DNA of 64,000 bases from Atrina japonica (GCA_030159075.1 BROG01000455.1:62001-126000), one strand, 5' to 3'; counted from the first letter of the stretch, positions 1 through 12,107 are shown. Notes: a model not told the origin generated them from the letters alone. Program-made: numbers and translations.

Positions 1-1330
1 GAAACGTAAATAACCTGACATACCTAAAATTAATTAACAGACAATTCAATCCATTTTTATGTCTATATGATTATTGTACCTACGCTGTTGAAATACCTCA
101 ACATAGTCTTGTCGTATTTGAAAATAAGGTTAAAACAAACAGGTTGTTGCTATGAGTAAATCATAATTCTGATAGACGTATAAAAAGAGTTAACGACGTT
201 GGAGACATTGCCGGAGGCACAGTGACACCAATACAAGAAATGTATTACTCACGGTTACGAAATAGTTATTCTGACAAACAAATTAATTGCTGATAAAAAC
301 TTAATACTCTTATGCATAGACCTAACTATATGTAGTTTTTAGATTTTTTTTTTCTAGATTTCTAAATATACTCTCCCGAAGAGGATATAGCTATGAGGTC
401 CGCGTACAAGTAGAATACTTTCAAACTTGAAAAAAGAAATATTTATCATTCAAACATCAATTGCTCATATACATGTCATGATGTTTTTCATTTCCGTTCC
501 GCTTTTGTAAGATATCGAATAAAACTCAGTCTCAATATAATATTAGACATTTCCATTTCTTAATCTCAAAATCATAAAACCATTGAACGTTCGATGATTT
601 TACGCTAGCAAACTTAGCTTAGATTGGATTAAGGATATTATCAAATTTTCATATTAAGTCATACGCCTAGGATTACATTTTGAACACAGATATCTGAAAC
701 AAATATATAGACCGTATTTTTTTATTTTATTTTTTTATTGATCCCGGATGTGTCACTGTACCTTGGTAGACCAATACCTGTCCTATATGTTATGTAAATC
801 ACATTTGAAAAGTATTTTTCCCTGTGTGTCAATGCCGAGTATAAATTGGCAGTTTGTCGTACTTTAAACCTAGGATGACACCATAGCGTACCGATTGCTA
901 AATTAAGTTTTTGCATTTCAACTTTGACGCTATATTTACATATTACTCGATCGGATTTTCCACGAGTCTGATGTTGGTGGGATTGATTCTGAGCAATATA
1001 TTTTACTTTATGTGGTGTTAAGCTCGGAAATCCTTTTGGACATATCTTGCTGCGAAGTATGAAATTTTTGTGGGATAGATCAATTCTGATTGTATAGATC
1101 TCAGCATCATTTGAAAGTCATACAAAACTGTTCTACACACAGCGTAATTTATTCAAATTATCAATCATAATTAAGGTATGTATGCAATGATGATGTCTGT
1201 GTCCACTATAATATAAATGAGGTTCTAAACGGCCGGACGATTTACCGAAACAGACTAAGACCAGTTTCCCCGAAGATATACCCATTCAGATAATCACGGC
1301 CACTTGATATAATAATAACAATAATAATAA
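1..1330. other. Intergenic, nothing recognised
   Basis: AT-rich sequence with stops in all frames. I see no coding exon, element end or RNA gene. Confidence 0.5.
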
Positions 1331-1354
1331 CATTATATATATATATATATATAT
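1331..1354. repeat. (AT)n microsatellite
   Basis: Short uninterrupted AT dinucleotide run, preceded by an AATAAT-type stretch at about 1,309-1,330. Confidence 0.9.
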
Positions 1355-2430
1355 CATGCATTATAGGACAGAGAGAACATATTTCACTACCGTGTTAACA
1401 TAGAATCATCAAACAGGAATGACAACAGAGCATAGCTTAGATGTTATCTTAACCATAGAAATAGCATAACTCGATTTTATGGTGACAGTAAATCCCCTTG
1501 ATTCGTTCTCCTACTCCATGCAGGTCCTATATACATTACACTATGTTCAATAAAGTTCCCAGGGTAAAACCGGCAACATGAACAAATCATAAGCTGGGGT
1601 GACAACTGAGCAACAGTGAAAACATATCGGCCTTGTCAATTATTATAACCAAATAGCCAGTACCATAGGTTACATAGATGATCTGGGGGTACACGGGTAA
1701 TCCGAATTAAAACTTAATTATGTTAAGCTGTCATAAACATATTTAATATAACCATTACAAGTTTCTTATTAAACTAAGTATCTTGTTAATTTTACAAAGT
1801 ATTAATTAATTATTGCCGGTGGTATATGATAATTTAACACAGGGGTCAAATTACCATATGACACTTATAACCTATGACACGGTCCCACTACAGCAGCAAT
1901 GTACGGTCCAGTGTTCGCTGTCAGAACACGACCACGTCAAGAACTGGAAATGTCTAATCAGCTCGATCAGTAGACTACATATGTATTCTCATTCCGAATC
2001 ACGTGTTCTCACTATCTGTAACATTTAAGGATTAAACTGATAGTTTGGACGTCCTTAGTCCACAATCAGTAATGTTCTACTGAAAGTCAATAGAAATGTT
2101 CATCATTTGCAAGTAACGTTTGCATCTTTCTCAAATACTTAACCAGATAACAAAATGTCGATAAGTAAAAGCAAACAATTATGTTCTATGCAGTCCCTTT
2201 CGACAGCTAATAAAGAGGCTTTGACCTATGTCTACCAAATAAATTATTTCGGTTTATCTACTTTCATTGCTTGTGTTTGATGTACAATAACAAATGATAG
2301 CTATGCACAGGCATAAAAAAATATTAATAGTATGATTTGTGTATACAATTGTAATTGAAAAAAATGCCAAACCTGTATAATATACCTCATTTTGTTATAA
2401 GTATAAGTAGTACAAAAAGTGGAAAATGAA
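1355..2430. other. Intergenic, nothing recognised
   Basis: The only longer open frame (1,813-2,028) has no recognisable protein character. No repeat shared with the rest of the window was found by eye. Confidence 0.4.
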
Positions 2431-2434
2431 AACA

Positions 2435-3030
2435 ATATACAGTAACGCCCCTTTGATATTTGTAATGTTCGGAGACGTGGTCTTTCAACAAACTGTCAGC
2501 ATTCCTTTAGGAACCAATTGTGTCCAATTATTGGCTAACCTATTCCTTTATTCATACGAAGCAGACTTCATCCAGAAACTGCTAAACCAAAAGAAGAAAA
2601 AGCTAGCGGTGACCTTTAATTTGATATTTAGATATATCGGCAATGTTTTGTCAATTGATAATGACAATTTTCATACATATGTCAATACGATATATCGCAG
2701 AATCAAGCACACACGTTTCATATTTAAATATTTCACTGTTTCACTAAATGAAAAATTTAGTTGCCTTTTCGCTGGCGGTTGTCGAGACGTCTGCATCAAT
2801 TGTGAAAAGGATTCGTCCCTCACGTATTTCATTTGGATTTGACTGCGGACTCACGGCGGGTGTGACCGGTCGACAGGGGATGCTCACCCCTTCATGGCAC
2901 CTGATCCCACCTCTTGGTTTCCAGAGGTCCGTGTTTGTCCATTTTTTACCAGATTTGCATCTAATTCCTGAACGTCCTAAAGATTTATACTTTGGTATCG
3001 GAGATTTTTTATATTGTAAAACTTTAACTC
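2435..3030 (+). mobile_element. Degraded PLE-type retroelement copy (RT palm plus 3' tail)
   Basis: Plus-strand translation shows an RT motif B-like segment (VFQQTVSIPLGTNC, then LFLYSYEADFIQKLL) followed by the motif C region. There the catalytic YIDD is altered to YIGN, so this copy is dead. An internal deletion then joins the palm to the C-terminal end. The non-coding 3' tail follows from about 2,780: a GTGACCGGTCGACAGGGG core and a GGCACCTGATCCCACCTC stretch. The same tail occurs at least ten times in the window. Assignment to Penelope-like elements rests on remembered resemblance to molluscan PLE reverse transcriptases and was not searched. Confidence 0.75.
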
Positions 3031-3521
3031 TGGTAATGTAGATATTCACCAACCGCAACATTTTGATAGACTTTGTATCCTATATAAACCAGATGATCCG
3101 TGGCCGTTTCCAATGACTTCGTTATGAAATTTCAACGGTGCGTTTATTTACATATTTATTTACTTGTCTATATCCGATATATAATGGAAAACTGGTTGTT
3201 TATGTGGAAAGTTTGTCATATATAAACATAAAAGGTTAACTATACAAAATGTTACATTTAAATCCCCTAGTAAAAAGCTGTATAATCTATACTTTCGTTC
3301 CGCACTTATTATTCAGACTGTGAATTTTCGATGTCGTACAATGAACTTAGAATAAGGAACAGATCGCTGAAACCAACATTAATTATACCTTCCACATACA
3401 AAATCTTTTAAGTTATACAAACGTGTAGATTGTCATCTATGAACCAACAGTAATGATCGATGAAAGTTTCAGGTCGAAAAACACTTTAGTACTTCCCACC
3501 TTTTTGTCATCTAAGACTTAA
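3031..3521. other. Intergenic, nothing recognised
   Basis: AT-rich sequence between a PLE copy and a MITE-like element. No feature seen. Confidence 0.4.
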
Positions 3522-3733
3522 CAATATTGGGGGCAACTGCAGTTTAACGGTAGCTATAGGAAAAGTCAGGATAAAAAATGCATCTAACCTAACCCTAAAC
3601 AGTCACCTGAAATCCTAACCCTAACCTGAAAACCTTAACGTAACCTGAAACCGTAAACCTAACCCATAGCGTGACAGTTGATGAAATCCAAAATGGCGGC
3701 AGCAACCGGTAAACCGCAAACCACCCAATATTG
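3522..3733. mobile_element. MITE-like element with telomere-like interior
   Basis: The ends form an imperfect terminal inverted repeat of about 33 bp, beginning CAATATTGGG on both strands and running to a GGTAGCT/GGTTGCT end. The interior carries several degenerate CTAACCCTAA blocks interrupted by ACCTGAAA. Length is 212 bp with no coding capacity. A clear target-site duplication is not visible. It lies just 5' of the next PLE copy. Confidence 0.6.
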
Positions 3734-3764
3734 AAATATTATAGAACCGTGCCTAAAAGAGATT

Positions 3765-4545
3765 ATTTCATTTTTAAGACTGCAGATATTCAGTCTGAAT
3801 CAAAGAAAAGGCTAGCGGTGTCCTTTTTGACAATTAGATATATTGACGACGTTTGGTCAATTAATAATGACAATGTTCATACATATTTCGATGCGATATA
3901 TCCCGACGAACTAGAAATTAAAGATACAACAGAATCGAGTACACACGCTTCATACTTAGAAATTTTACTTACTATAGACACAGACGGGAAATTAACAACT
4001 AAGCTATACGACAAACGCGACGATTTCGACTTTTCCATCGTTAATTTTCCACATTTAAGTAGTAATATCCCACAATCACCCGCATATGGAGTTTATATTT
4101 CAAAAATGATCCGATATGCCAGGACGTGTTTAACATATGAACATTTTATATGCAGAGCTAAACTACTCACTGACAAATCATTGACGCAGAGGTATCTAAA
4201 ATCGCGTTTGATGTCAATGTTCCGCAAATTTTACGGTCGGTATAATAGTCTTGTTTGCGATTACTCTGTTTCACCAGGTGAAATGCTGAGTTGTCTTTTA
4301 GCTGGCGGTTGTTGAGACGTCTGTACTAATTGTGAAGAGGATTCGTTCCTCTTGTATTTCATTTGGATTTGACTGTAGACTCACGGCGGGTGTGACCGGT
4401 CGACAGGGGATACTTACTCCTCCATGGCAACTGATCCCACCTCTTGATTTCAAGAAGTCCGTATTTGTCCATTTTAACCAGATTTGTACCTATATCCTGG
4501 ACATCCTAGTGATTTATACCATGGTATCCGAGACTTTTTATATCT
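3765..4545 (+). mobile_element. PLE-type retroelement copy, 5'-truncated, best RT palm in the window
   Basis: The open frame 3,731-4,315 contains KRLAVSFLTIRYIDDVWSIN, an RT motif C with an intact YIDD. It continues with ELEIKDTTESSTHASYLEIL, KLYDKRDDFDFSIVNFPHL, SNIPQSPAYGVYISKMIRYA and FRKFYGRYNSL, and ends at a stop near 4,315. The non-coding 3' tail (GTGACCGGTCGACAGGGG and following) runs to about 4,545. Fingers, motifs A and B and any endonuclease domain are missing, so it cannot be autonomous. The first residues of the frame come from flanking DNA. Confidence 0.8.
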
Positions 4546-4683
4546 CTAGAAAACATCCTGTAATAAGTACAGATCCTCATCAAAGAGATCACCTTCCTAA
4601 TCGGACCACATTTAATCAGTCAGTTATGTGATCTTAATAGCGAGGTTCCACCGTAGATAATAATATGTGAACTGAGTGCTGTG

Positions 4684-4684
<1 letters not shown>

Positions 4685-4730
<46 letters not shown>

Positions 4731-4733
4731 TGT
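4685..4733. repeat. (TG)n microsatellite
   Basis: About 40 bp of nearly pure TG repeat with one GTGG interruption near the end. Confidence 0.9.
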
Positions 4734-5084
4734 GACGACACTTAAATGGACTTTTATGATATGAATTGCTATATCGAAGAGAAACCATATGACCGTGTAT
4801 GAGTCGTCGTTCTGTATATCTTCAAAATTTACATGCTTACAAGTTTTTGTAAACTTACAAACTTTTCAGGGTTTTACCCGTATATCCACATTAAAGCGAT
4901 AAAAGCTGTCACAATGGTGATTTTTGTCCCATGACATATAGACGAGAATATGATGAAATACATTATTAAACACGTAAAACATTGTAAAAGATCTTATTTA
5001 TTTCATTTGTTTTACTAGAATTTATGTTTCCCCGTACCTTAAAAAATCCGGTTGTATTTCCATATGCAATAACCTTTCGCCATA
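4734..5084. other. Intergenic, nothing recognised
   Basis: AT-rich, with no element ends or coding signal seen. Confidence 0.4.
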
Positions 5085-5190
5085 TCAAATGTGCTTCGTA
5101 ATTCAGCCAGGGGATCTCGGTCCTTTACGCGCTCGGTCTATCAGCAATCTTGGCTCTTGACACAATCGGCGTATGTGAAAGTCGGCTTAT
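5085..5190 (+). repeat. Dispersed repeat, copy 1 (second copy at 63,893-64,000)
   Basis: The stretch containing CGGTCCTTTACGCGCTCGG and CTATCAGCAATCT, ending in an AAGTCGGC motif, recurs in the same orientation at the right edge of the window with only scattered differences. No terminal repeats or open frame are visible. Family unknown. Confidence 0.7.
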
Positions 5191-5260
5191 TTTTGTGTTT
5201 TATACTTACATTTAAAATATAGGGCGTGATTTTTTATAGGAAAGTAATGTTTTGTGTATG

Positions 5261-5542
5261 TTTGTTTGTTTATTGTTGTTTAAACTCCCACTCAAGAATC
5301 TTTCACTCATATGGAGACGTCACCAAATGCTGGTGAAGGCTTCAAAGTTTGGCCTATGCTCGGCACTTACGACCATTGAGCAGTGAGGGTTCTTTAACGT
5401 GCTTACACCTACTGTGACATGGGACCTCGGTTTTTACTGTCTCATCCGAAAGACAGGAAACCAACCTGTCGCCGACTGGACTCGAACTCACGACTTCACG
5501 ATCAAGAGTCGAGCGCGCAACCGACTGAGCCAATCCGGCTCC
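5261..5542 (-). mobile_element. tRNA-derived SINE, family A, copy 1
   Basis: The minus strand begins with a tRNA-like head: A box TGGCTCAGTCGG and B box GAGTTCGAGTCC, spaced as in a tRNA. A common body follows (on the + strand: TTTAACGTGC, CCTATGCTCGGCA, TCACTCATATGGAGACGTCA) and ends in a T/G-rich tail (minus-strand A/C-rich). The whole element recurs at 42,123-42,410 (-), and its head and proximal body recur at 37,586-37,700 (+). This is a Pol III retroposon, not a functional tRNA gene. Confidence 0.85.
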
Positions 5543-6240
5543 ATGTTTTATGTAAAATATGTGTTTTTCAACGCTATTTTAAATACCTGAAGCAAATAAA
5601 AATATCAGGTCACTGAAAGAAATTTCTCAATCTTTAATGTTATCCTGATATGAATGCTGACATTGCCAAAATCTAAACAATATAACTGTGAAAGCTATGC
5701 GTACCCATTGTTTTACAATCGCGCCGTTATGCCCGTTGAGCAGTTCATATGTGTCAAGAATGATAAAGCCGAGAATGCGATGGGACGACGGAAAATACCA
5801 ACTTTGCCTGAAATGGTATGAAATGATGATGTACAAAAAAAAAATCAAAAGGTAATAAGAACAGTATATATATTAACTGCAAACCGCACGTGCTTATTGG
5901 GCACTCGGTATTCTTCGTAAAAATTACCGAAAGTTAATTTGCAATGCTCAAAGTAATGGCGGACAAAAAAACCTGATATTACGGGTTAGGTTTGGCAAGA
6001 TTGTTGCAATTATACGCATGGATTTGTTATTCTAACCACCAGATGGTCTCTTTGTTATATATATATGAGATAAAATATTACATAAAATGGGTATGTAAAA
6101 GTTTTCACCTACGACCAGTCATACCGCTTTAAATGTCTACATTCAGTACACAAGTATATGTCCAACATCAAGAATCTCCATGTCATCTCTATCCTATTCT
6201 GTATGCATTTATATTACCTTGTGCCTTTACCTACTATAAA
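5543..6240. other. Intergenic, nothing recognised
   Basis: Only a small ATATAT run near 6,057-6,066. No coding exon or repeat recognised. Confidence 0.4.
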
Positions 6241-6435
6241 ACATCGGGTTCGAGTCCCACTGGAACCTAAGCTGATATTGTGAGAATGTTTCCTGGTTTA
6301 CTTACGGGAGGATGGTGGTTTCTTCCTGGGTACATTATCTCCACCACCACTAAAAACTGAGCGCCACCATATGACTGAATAATTGTTGAGTGTGGTGCTA
6401 CACAAGATTCAAATTCAAACTCAAACTTTAAAACA
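6241..6435 (+). mobile_element. tRNA-derived SINE, family B, 5'-truncated
   Basis: Starts in the B box (GGGTTCGAGTCCCACTGGAA). A body follows (TTTACTTACGG, GGGTACATT, CCACTAAAAACTGAGCGCCA, CATATGACTGAATAATTGTTGAG) and then a CAAATTCAAACTC-rich end. The same body occurs at 10,791-11,012 (-), 44,071-44,240 (-) and 55,511-55,731 (+), and in part at 58,051-58,272 (+). The A box is missing here. Confidence 0.8.
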
Positions 6436-7130
6436 TAAGAAAAACTGTGACAATCTTTATATTTAACGCTAGCCATGCCTATTTTTCATGAAACTTCCGG
6501 TCTTTTCGCTCTGCACACATTAGTATAGAATCGCAATACTGGTTTTAGACTTTAACATCCCCTGCCTTTATACACGGTATCCAGATTGTTTTGGCCTAAT
6601 TTTGCCACTATTACCTTAAGCATTGCTTTAACATTGAAATCACCAAGGACTCACTATCAACAAAATATGCGACAACATCCGGATACAAAGTGCATGCCAA
6701 TTTGACACCTTAGAAACTTATTCAACCTATGACTACTAAACATACATATAATATGAACTCATAACTTGTGTTCCTCTTTATACGTAGCATTCAAAAACGT
6801 TCTGTAAAACTTTCGTCTGAATTGTATTACGTACAATTATCCACTTTGTATACATATATTAATATAAATTCCGAAAGCATAGCGAATACATTCACAATAT
6901 TAAATGACAAATTTACATTAAGAGTAATGAGAAATGAATGCAATACATAGTTTGATAAATAATCTATCCATGGCCTTTAAAATAGATATCATTTTTTCTT
7001 CTGGTCTTTGAATCGTTTTCCTCTCTCTATCTATTCTACCACAAATTTAACTGTATACAGATTTTTTTTATTTCATTTTGATAATATCCCGAAATTGCAC
7101 ATAAACTTTTATCAAAAGGGCTAACAAGTA
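6436..7130. other. Intergenic, nothing recognised
   Basis: No shared repeat, hairpin or coding signal seen. Confidence 0.4.
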
Positions 7131-7560
7131 TGAATATATTGCCTAGAATAAATGAAATACACCAACGATTGATATTCACGTTTACTGTAAACATTAAATT
7201 TTTCACGAGGGGGTAATTTACACAGAATACGCGACGAAAAGTTGTTCGTGTAAATGACCCTCGCATACCAGTCCTACAGTTGTGCTAAGAATGGTCGTTG
7301 GATACAGGACCGCTTGTAATAAGTTGTGACATCGCGTAAAAGAAACTCACGCGTAAGAAAATCGCGTAATTAACAGCACGCGGAAATATCCATGTACATA
7401 ATACTCATTACTCTTTATTCATGTATACATATTACGACATAATAACAAGTTTTTTTCGACGCGGAATATTTTAAAACATTTTATTTGTATAAAAAGTCGA
7501 ATATTTGAAACTTTTAACACAAATAAAAATCCAGTTTGACAGCTTGTATGCCTACAACCT
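7131..7560. repeat. Dispersed repeat related to 43,661-43,882 and partly to 46,270-46,400
   Basis: The block 7,434-7,554 (ATAATAACAAGTTTTT, then GAAACTTTTAA, then CAGCTTGTATG) matches 43,762-43,882 in the same orientation. The upstream block with CTAGAATAAATGAAATAC also matches 43,668-43,685. The inner CGCGACG/GTAATTTACAC block is similar in inverse orientation to 46,290-46,400. No termini are evident. Confidence 0.6.
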
Positions 7561-7661
7561 GTGTGTTCACGGCAGGTCTGACAGGCCAAAGAGCCTCAAC
7601 AGTACTTGATTTGAATTGTCCAGTGGCCACTCATTCTCGTAAATATATTGTCTCTTATGAC

Positions 7662-7965
7662 ATCTAGACTATACGACAAACGCGACAGCGTTTGATGTCA
7701 ACGTTCCGCAAATTTTACAGTCAGTATGATAGTCTTATTCGTGATTACTCTGTCTCACTAAATGAAATGTCGAGTCGCCTGTTTGATAGCAGTTATTTAG
7801 ACGTCAGTACCAATTGTGTCGAGGATTCGTTCCTCACTGATTTCATTTGGATTTGACTGTGGACCCACTGCAGTGTGACCTGTCAACACATACATACATA
7901 CATATATATATATAGGAAGAAGACTTAGGTATCTGAGATTTTTATACGTCGGTATCAGTGGCACG
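7662..7965 (+). mobile_element. PLE-type copy with internal deletion
   Basis: A short RT fragment (LYDKRD) is joined directly to the C-terminal end (LMSTFRKFYSQYDSL in frame). The usual 3' tail follows and is interrupted by a CATA/TATA microsatellite near 7,890-7,914. The deletion removes about 50 codons compared with the copy at 3,765. Confidence 0.75.
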
Positions 7966-8639
7966 GGCGTCGTCTTGATTGTCTTTCATTCATTTTACGG
8001 TTCCCTTGTCAAATGCAATTTGAAATATAAATAAATATTACAATTTGGTCGATATAGCTCATTGAAATTAAGGCATTCTTGAACATTTAATACAGTTATT
8101 TAGCTTGAATATGTATTCAAGATGTCAATACATGTATACTTTTTATTACGGTCACAACACTGTAAGAGGAAATAAGTGGGAGGAATTTGCATAGTGGTAA
8201 TCTGAAGGAGAAAATGAATACCAGAATACTGTTTATTAAATTGTCTGTTTCACTGTGTGAATTGTTCATAGAAATGCGTTTCATAAAATAATTATTTGTT
8301 TACTAAACCTGTTTGGTAATGCAAAATGTAACTGAATACGGAGTCGGTACATAATACATGTACAATTCTCTGGAAAGAACAAAAGCCAAAGCAGTTCTTT
8401 TGAATTATAAAAGTATTGTGTGATACTTCATTTCAAATATCAATTCAACTGGATATCATTTTGCACAGATTTTATGGACAATAGATTAGATTTGGGTAAA
8501 GCAGTCATTTTTGTGTACATTAAGGCATTAATGATTATGAATAGCATAGCAAAAAAGGTGTATACCATCTTGTATAAATATCCTTATTGCATATGTAATT
8601 ATTTGTCTCCAATGTTTCGGTACTAAGTACCCAGTACAA
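7966..8639. other. Intergenic, nothing recognised
   Basis: No coding or element signal. The short open frames are not protein-like. Confidence 0.4.
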
Positions 8640-9378
8640 TTGACCAGGCAAACTTCTGACAAATTTGAATTTTTGACCGATTTCTGCGCAGCCTACTAGG
8701 CCCCATGTATTGGCCAAATTTGTTTCCCTCGCTAATTTTGTAGCCCATCTTCTATAGAGCCTCAATACTAAATAGAAGCCAATCCTCACACTGGTTTGTG
8801 ATAAGAAGTTTAACCTTTTCTTGCCCCTTATGAGGCTTCAAGGGGAGATAACTCCACCATTTGAAGCGGCTTCTCATGGGGATGCTGCCTGCCAAAGTTG
8901 GTTGATGTCAACCTAACGGTTCTTCAGAGGAAAACATTTAAAGAAGAATTTTACATTTTGTGCCTTTTTAAGCCCTTATGGTGCCCAACGGGGGGCACGG
9001 CCATGTTTTTACACAAATTAAGATTGAATTCACTAAGGGATACTATTGAAATCAGACAAAATTAAATTTTTTACCAATTTCAGCGCCCCACAATTATGGG
9101 CGGAATTTTCTTTCGTTCGCAAACTTTGTAGCCCATCCCCTATAGAGCCTCAATACTAAATATGAAGTCAATCCATACACTCATTCGTCAGAAGTACACA
9201 ATTTTACCACTTTTTTACCCTTATTAGGTCAAAAGGGGAGATTTTCACAAACTTTTCATGGGGATGCTGCCTCCCAAATTTAGTTGAAATTGTCCCAGTG
9301 GTTTTGAGAAGAAGTGAAAAGATTACAGACTGACGGCGAACGAGAGGCCATGACAATAGCTCACTTGGCCCTTTGGAC
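8640..9378 (+). repeat. Two direct copies of a dispersed repeat ending in half a hairpin
   Basis: Two related blocks (about 8,675-8,950 and 9,060-9,345) share TTTGTAGCCCATC, TATAGAGCCTCAATACTAAA, AAGGGGAGAT and CATGGGGATGCTGCCT. The second ends in a GACGGCGAACGAGAGGCC-type tail followed by ACAATAGCTCACTTGGCC. That last motif is normally one arm of a terminal hairpin, but the other arm is absent because the next repeat starts at 9,379. A related element with an intact hairpin lies at 42,890-43,595. Family uncertain; possibly Helitron-like. Confidence 0.6.
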
Positions 9379-9650
9379 AATTCTACTCGTTTGAGCTGGC
9401 GAATAAGAATGACATTATTTTCTCCTGATCGAATATACTGTAGGAGGCGATTTCTTTGTTTTTTACGTTTGAGTATAATGGATAATGAGCGAGTTTTCGG
9501 TCATTCGACGTGTTAACACTTTGACGTTTGCAAGTAAAATGAATTTTCAATTTAAATTTTTATTTATCCCTGTTAGTTTTTTGCGCATATACGTTTACAG
9601 GGACGGGGTGTAACTCTGGTTGTAACTTTTGATCATGTGTAAACATGTGC
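9379..9650 (+). repeat. 272-bp dispersed repeat, copy 1 (inverse copy at 17,643-17,914)
   Basis: Begins AATTCTACTCGTTTGAG and ends with an AACATGTGC motif. The reverse complement recurs 8 kb away at the same total length, with roughly 90% identity by eye. No coding frame and no terminal inverted repeat. Family unknown. Confidence 0.85.
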
Positions 9651-10140
9651 GAGAGATGTGTGAGAGATTTGTGAATCACATTTGTATATTTGTTCATCTA
9701 CAATAAACTTGAATTCTTTCCATGTACGGGTACCCTATACAGTTCAAACGACTCTTGATCTCTCAGTGATATAGCTTAGTGTGGGCAAATATAAATACCT
9801 AACGAAAACCCGTAGAACAAGGTAATGTCACAAGTACTTAACGATTCGTCTCTAATTTGATGGATACCAATATTATTAGTGAATATTATATATTACTGAC
9901 CTTATTATTAGTACATGTTATTATTATCAACCTGGTTATTAGTTCATTTTATGTATATCGACCTGGTTATAAATCACTAGTACGCCCCAAACTGATCTAA
10001 CCAAGCAAACATTAGTAAGCAAACATATAAATTATAAATCCCATGTATGATTCTGGGGTATAACGTTAATTTTGTGGCTCGTCCGTCTCTCATCAGTTGA
10101 CGTACTGCAACACAGATTAACCTTACGCCCTGAGCTTAGC
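9651..10140. other. Intergenic, nothing recognised
   Basis: Only loosely repeated ATTATTAGT-type sequence near 9,870-9,940. Confidence 0.4.
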
Positions 10141-10235
<95 letters not shown>

Positions 10236-10275
10236 GTGTGTGTGTATGTATGTATGTATGAATGTATGTATGTAT
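10141..10275. repeat. Compound (AT)n - (TG)n - (TATG)n microsatellite
   Basis: About 93 bp of AT repeat followed by short TG and then TATG repeats. The long open frame crossing it is an artefact of the repeat. Confidence 0.95.
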
Positions 10276-10687
10276 ATTGATCATCCGACTTTTTATTTTA
10301 TTTTATTTTATTCTTTATCGCAAAAGATATGTATTACATTACTCTGTTTAAAGTAAATATTTTTGTGGCAGAAATGGAACATTTTTCTGAAATCAATCCG
10401 CCGATTTTAAGCAGCAGTTAGATTACAAAGATTGCCTGCGATAAAAGTTTGCCCGTCGTCAGAGAGGTAAAGGTACGTACTTTTCAACAGGTAAATGAGA
10501 ATCTGGAGGTGTGAACTGTGTCTGCACTTACATATTTGTTTACTAAGCCGCCGACTGAATCACAAAACATAATTTGGGGAAATCAACCTTGGTCTAATGC
10601 AAACATATACCCAAATTGATGTACTAATATATATTGCATAGTCAATCTTTACGAAGTGGCTTGAACGTGAGGGAGCAAACATTAGTT

Positions 10688-10690
<3 letters not shown>
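10276..10690. other. Intergenic, nothing recognised
   Basis: No feature seen apart from a TTTTA repeat near 10,290-10,310. Confidence 0.4.
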
Positions 10691-10784
<94 letters not shown>

Positions 10785-10785
10785 T
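10691..10785. repeat. (TTA)n microsatellite
   Basis: About 95 bp of TTA/ATT trinucleotide repeat with one G interruption. It directly abuts the end of the minus-strand SINE, so it could have grown from that element's A/T-rich tail. Confidence 0.9.
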
Positions 10786-10790
10786 TAATC

Positions 10791-11012
10791 ATGTTTTACG
10801 CCTCACTCATCAATTATTCAGTTATGTGGAGGAGGCCAGTTTTTAATGGTGGAGAAATAACTCGAGAAGATACCATAAGCCTGTCGCGAGTAAACTGGGA
10901 AACATCTCACAAAAGTAAGTTCCAGCAGGATTTAAACTCGTGCTGACTAGAGATGAACGACTACATACTCTAAAATCGCGATAGTCTAACCACTCAACAA
11001 CGGAACACCCAA
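10791..11012 (-). mobile_element. tRNA-derived SINE, family B
   Basis: On the minus strand a tRNA-like A-box region (GTTGAGTGGTTAGACTATCG) is followed by the family B body, including GTTTACTCGCGA and CACCATTAAAAACTGG, and ends in GAGGCGTAAAAC. The B box is diverged (GAGTTTAAATCC). Shares the body with the copies at 6,241, 44,071 and 55,511. Confidence 0.8.
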
Positions 11013-11213
11013 CCCCGCAACCATGTGTAAGTTAGTCTTTATACACTACAGGAACGAAATTGAATATTCTGTTTGATAGAACAAAATAAATCTCTTTCTG
11101 GTGTCTTTAACATTTTAATATCAGTGACGGACAGACGACTAAAATGTTTTATAAATCCTAAACCTGCCAGTCAACTTTCAAAACCCTTCCCAATAAATTC
11201 GTTCTTCAGTGAA

Positions 11214-11214
11214 A

Positions 11215-11265
<51 letters not shown>
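11214..11265. repeat. (AC)n microsatellite
   Basis: About 50 bp of pure AC repeat. Open frames reading it as poly-TH or poly-VC are artefacts. Confidence 0.95.
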
Positions 11266-11266
<1 letters not shown>

Positions 11267-12107
11267 TAAAATGCAAATTCATAATATATGTATTATCGGG
11301 TATTCTGTTTTTCTCTCTCTGTCTCTCTCTTCTTAATACTAAAAGGTTTAAGTCGCGCACAAACTTGTATACACTTACATTCATAATCAAACTGTAGATG
11401 CTTGCATATATGTATCTAGTCATGATTCATCCTAACTCGCTTACTTACATACCGCTGTTTAAGATCATTCAAACTTTGATTGTTTGTTTTCTTCTTATCA
11501 CTGTATATATCAAAAGTCTACATCCTTAGACAAATTTGAATAAACAAATATAATTATTAGAAAACGCAAGATACTTTGATGAGTTAGGTTGACAAAGTAT
11601 TATTTAGCTTTTCAATTTTTATATCGCAACATTAAATGACTCATTCTTATACATTTTAGGGGTTTCACCTAAAATATGACTGCTTTGTTGTGGTTTAGCT
11701 TGGTAATACACCATGATCACGTTTAAACTATTTCGTTTAACTTAGAAGTTCATTCAAGCAGAACTTACTCTTTTATCAGTTCAATGTGAACATACTCTCA
11801 GCAACGTCCCAATGTTTTATTAAGACGGTGAATTGTATGATATACATATATAAATCAGTTCTTACGCAATACTTTCCTTCTTCTCTATTTTCTGTTTCTT
11901 TTATTTAGTTTCATTCATTAAACTTTATTTATTACTTGTGTTCTTCTATCTGTCTACTTTAAAAACATTGACAATCATCTTACGTGATGTTAGAGCGAGA
12001 CCCAGAAAACGTTTTACGTATATTTCTTTAGTTAACTGATACAAATGGTAATCATTTTCTACACTGAAGTCACGTACATTTATCCATCACTTGCTTCTAT
12101 TTAAATT
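11266..12107. other. Intergenic, nothing recognised
   Basis: Includes a short TCTCTCTCTGTCTCTCTC patch near 11,313. Nothing else recognised. Confidence 0.4.

Noticed and set aside
2744..3061. Opposed open frames of about 100 codons on both strands
   Set aside because: Both lie in the non-coding 3' tail of the PLE-type element, which happens to be open on both strands in several copies.
3575..3665. Interstitial telomere
   Set aside because: CTAACCC blocks are few, degenerate and interrupted, and lie between terminal inverted repeats of a MITE-like element.
5461..5542. tRNA gene on the minus strand
   Set aside because: The A and B boxes are real, but the acceptor stem does not close, and the head is joined to the same body as at 42,123. 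It is a SINE head.
10072..10846. Open frames reading poly-IY, poly-Y and similar
   Set aside because: They are translations of AT and TTA microsatellites. The same applies to frames at 11,073-11,423, 12,262-12,473, 17,978-18,286, 21,412-22,424, 25,097-25,318, 45,115-45,309 and 50,443-50,709.
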